Shown here piece by piece: positions 24,750 to 24,762 of a DNA stretch of 24,762 nucleotides. Numbering within the stretch: position 1 is the first letter of the stretch; each line of letters starts with the position of its first letter. A model generated the notes under the pieces. The model made no database searches. It was not told the origin of the DNA and worked only from the letters and a program-made list of their open reading frames with translations. The DNA comes from Dehalococcoidia bacterium (GTDB lineage: Bacteria; Chloroflexota; Dehalococcoidia; GIF9; UBA5629): the NCBI GenBank assembly GCA_016927965.1, contig JAFGLP010000103.1, positions 1-24,762 on the forward strand, written 5' to 3'. A program made the position numbers and the translations under genes.

Positions 24750-24762
24750 CTTAAGATTATCA

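Overview
The window is an ordinary-looking bacterial chromosome segment: densely coded, Shine-Dalgarno led, G+C near half by eye, with no tRNA, rRNA, CRISPR array, insertion sequence or phage gene that I can see. The gene mix is an IspH (MEP-pathway isoprenoids), a stand-alone Lrp/AsnC-type ligand-binding domain next to a HIT protein, an HpnP-like B12/radical SAM enzyme, a serpin and a HesB-like protein. It suggests a free-living anaerobe, perhaps a Chloroflexota (Dehalococcoidia-like) lineage. That placement is inference with low to moderate confidence.

Layout. 1-505 (+): end of a RAM-domain protein, then a HIT hydrolase. 657-3226 (-): ispH, a MarR regulator whose promoter sits in a perfect palindrome, and a four-helix DUF4239 membrane protein. 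3473-9408 (+): HpnP-like radical SAM protein, a diguanylate cyclase with five PAS domains (four of them exact 127-residue tandem units), a GNAT acetyltransferase, and an MFS transporter broken by one in-frame TGA. 9436-15774 (-): a tight four-gene operon, in transcription order lipoprotein metallophosphoesterase, GlpD-like dehydrogenase, AGPS-like FAD oxidase and FGGY kinase, with a good promoter at 15818-15846. 16106-17386 (-): a lipoprotein serpin with an inhibitory-type reactive loop. 17546-18606: AlkD-like DNA repair protein and a Cys-rich HesB-like protein, convergent with overlapping stop codons. 18829-20040 (-): FLVCR-like MFS transporter. 20311-24749 (+): PiT phosphate transporter, P2A (calcium-type) ATPase and DinB-like protein.

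How the genes may work together. The 9436-15774 operon looks like a glycerol-phosphate or polyol-phosphate module: an exported phosphoesterase could release a polyol or glycerophosphate, the kinase could phosphorylate it, GlpD could oxidise it to the ketone phosphate and pass electrons to quinone, and the AGPS-like flavoenzyme could use the product in ether-lipid chemistry or a second oxidation. The substrate is not shown by the sequence. PiT (metal-phosphate uptake) beside a Ca2+-type export ATPase with its own strong promoter suggests linked phosphate and divalent-cation homeostasis. The most unusual items are the phosphoesterase/GlpD/AGPS/FGGY operon with its regulatory region, the lipoprotein serpin, the period-exact PAS array, the HesB-like protein that has lost its core cysteine but gained an eight-cysteine tail, and the nonsense-interrupted transporter.
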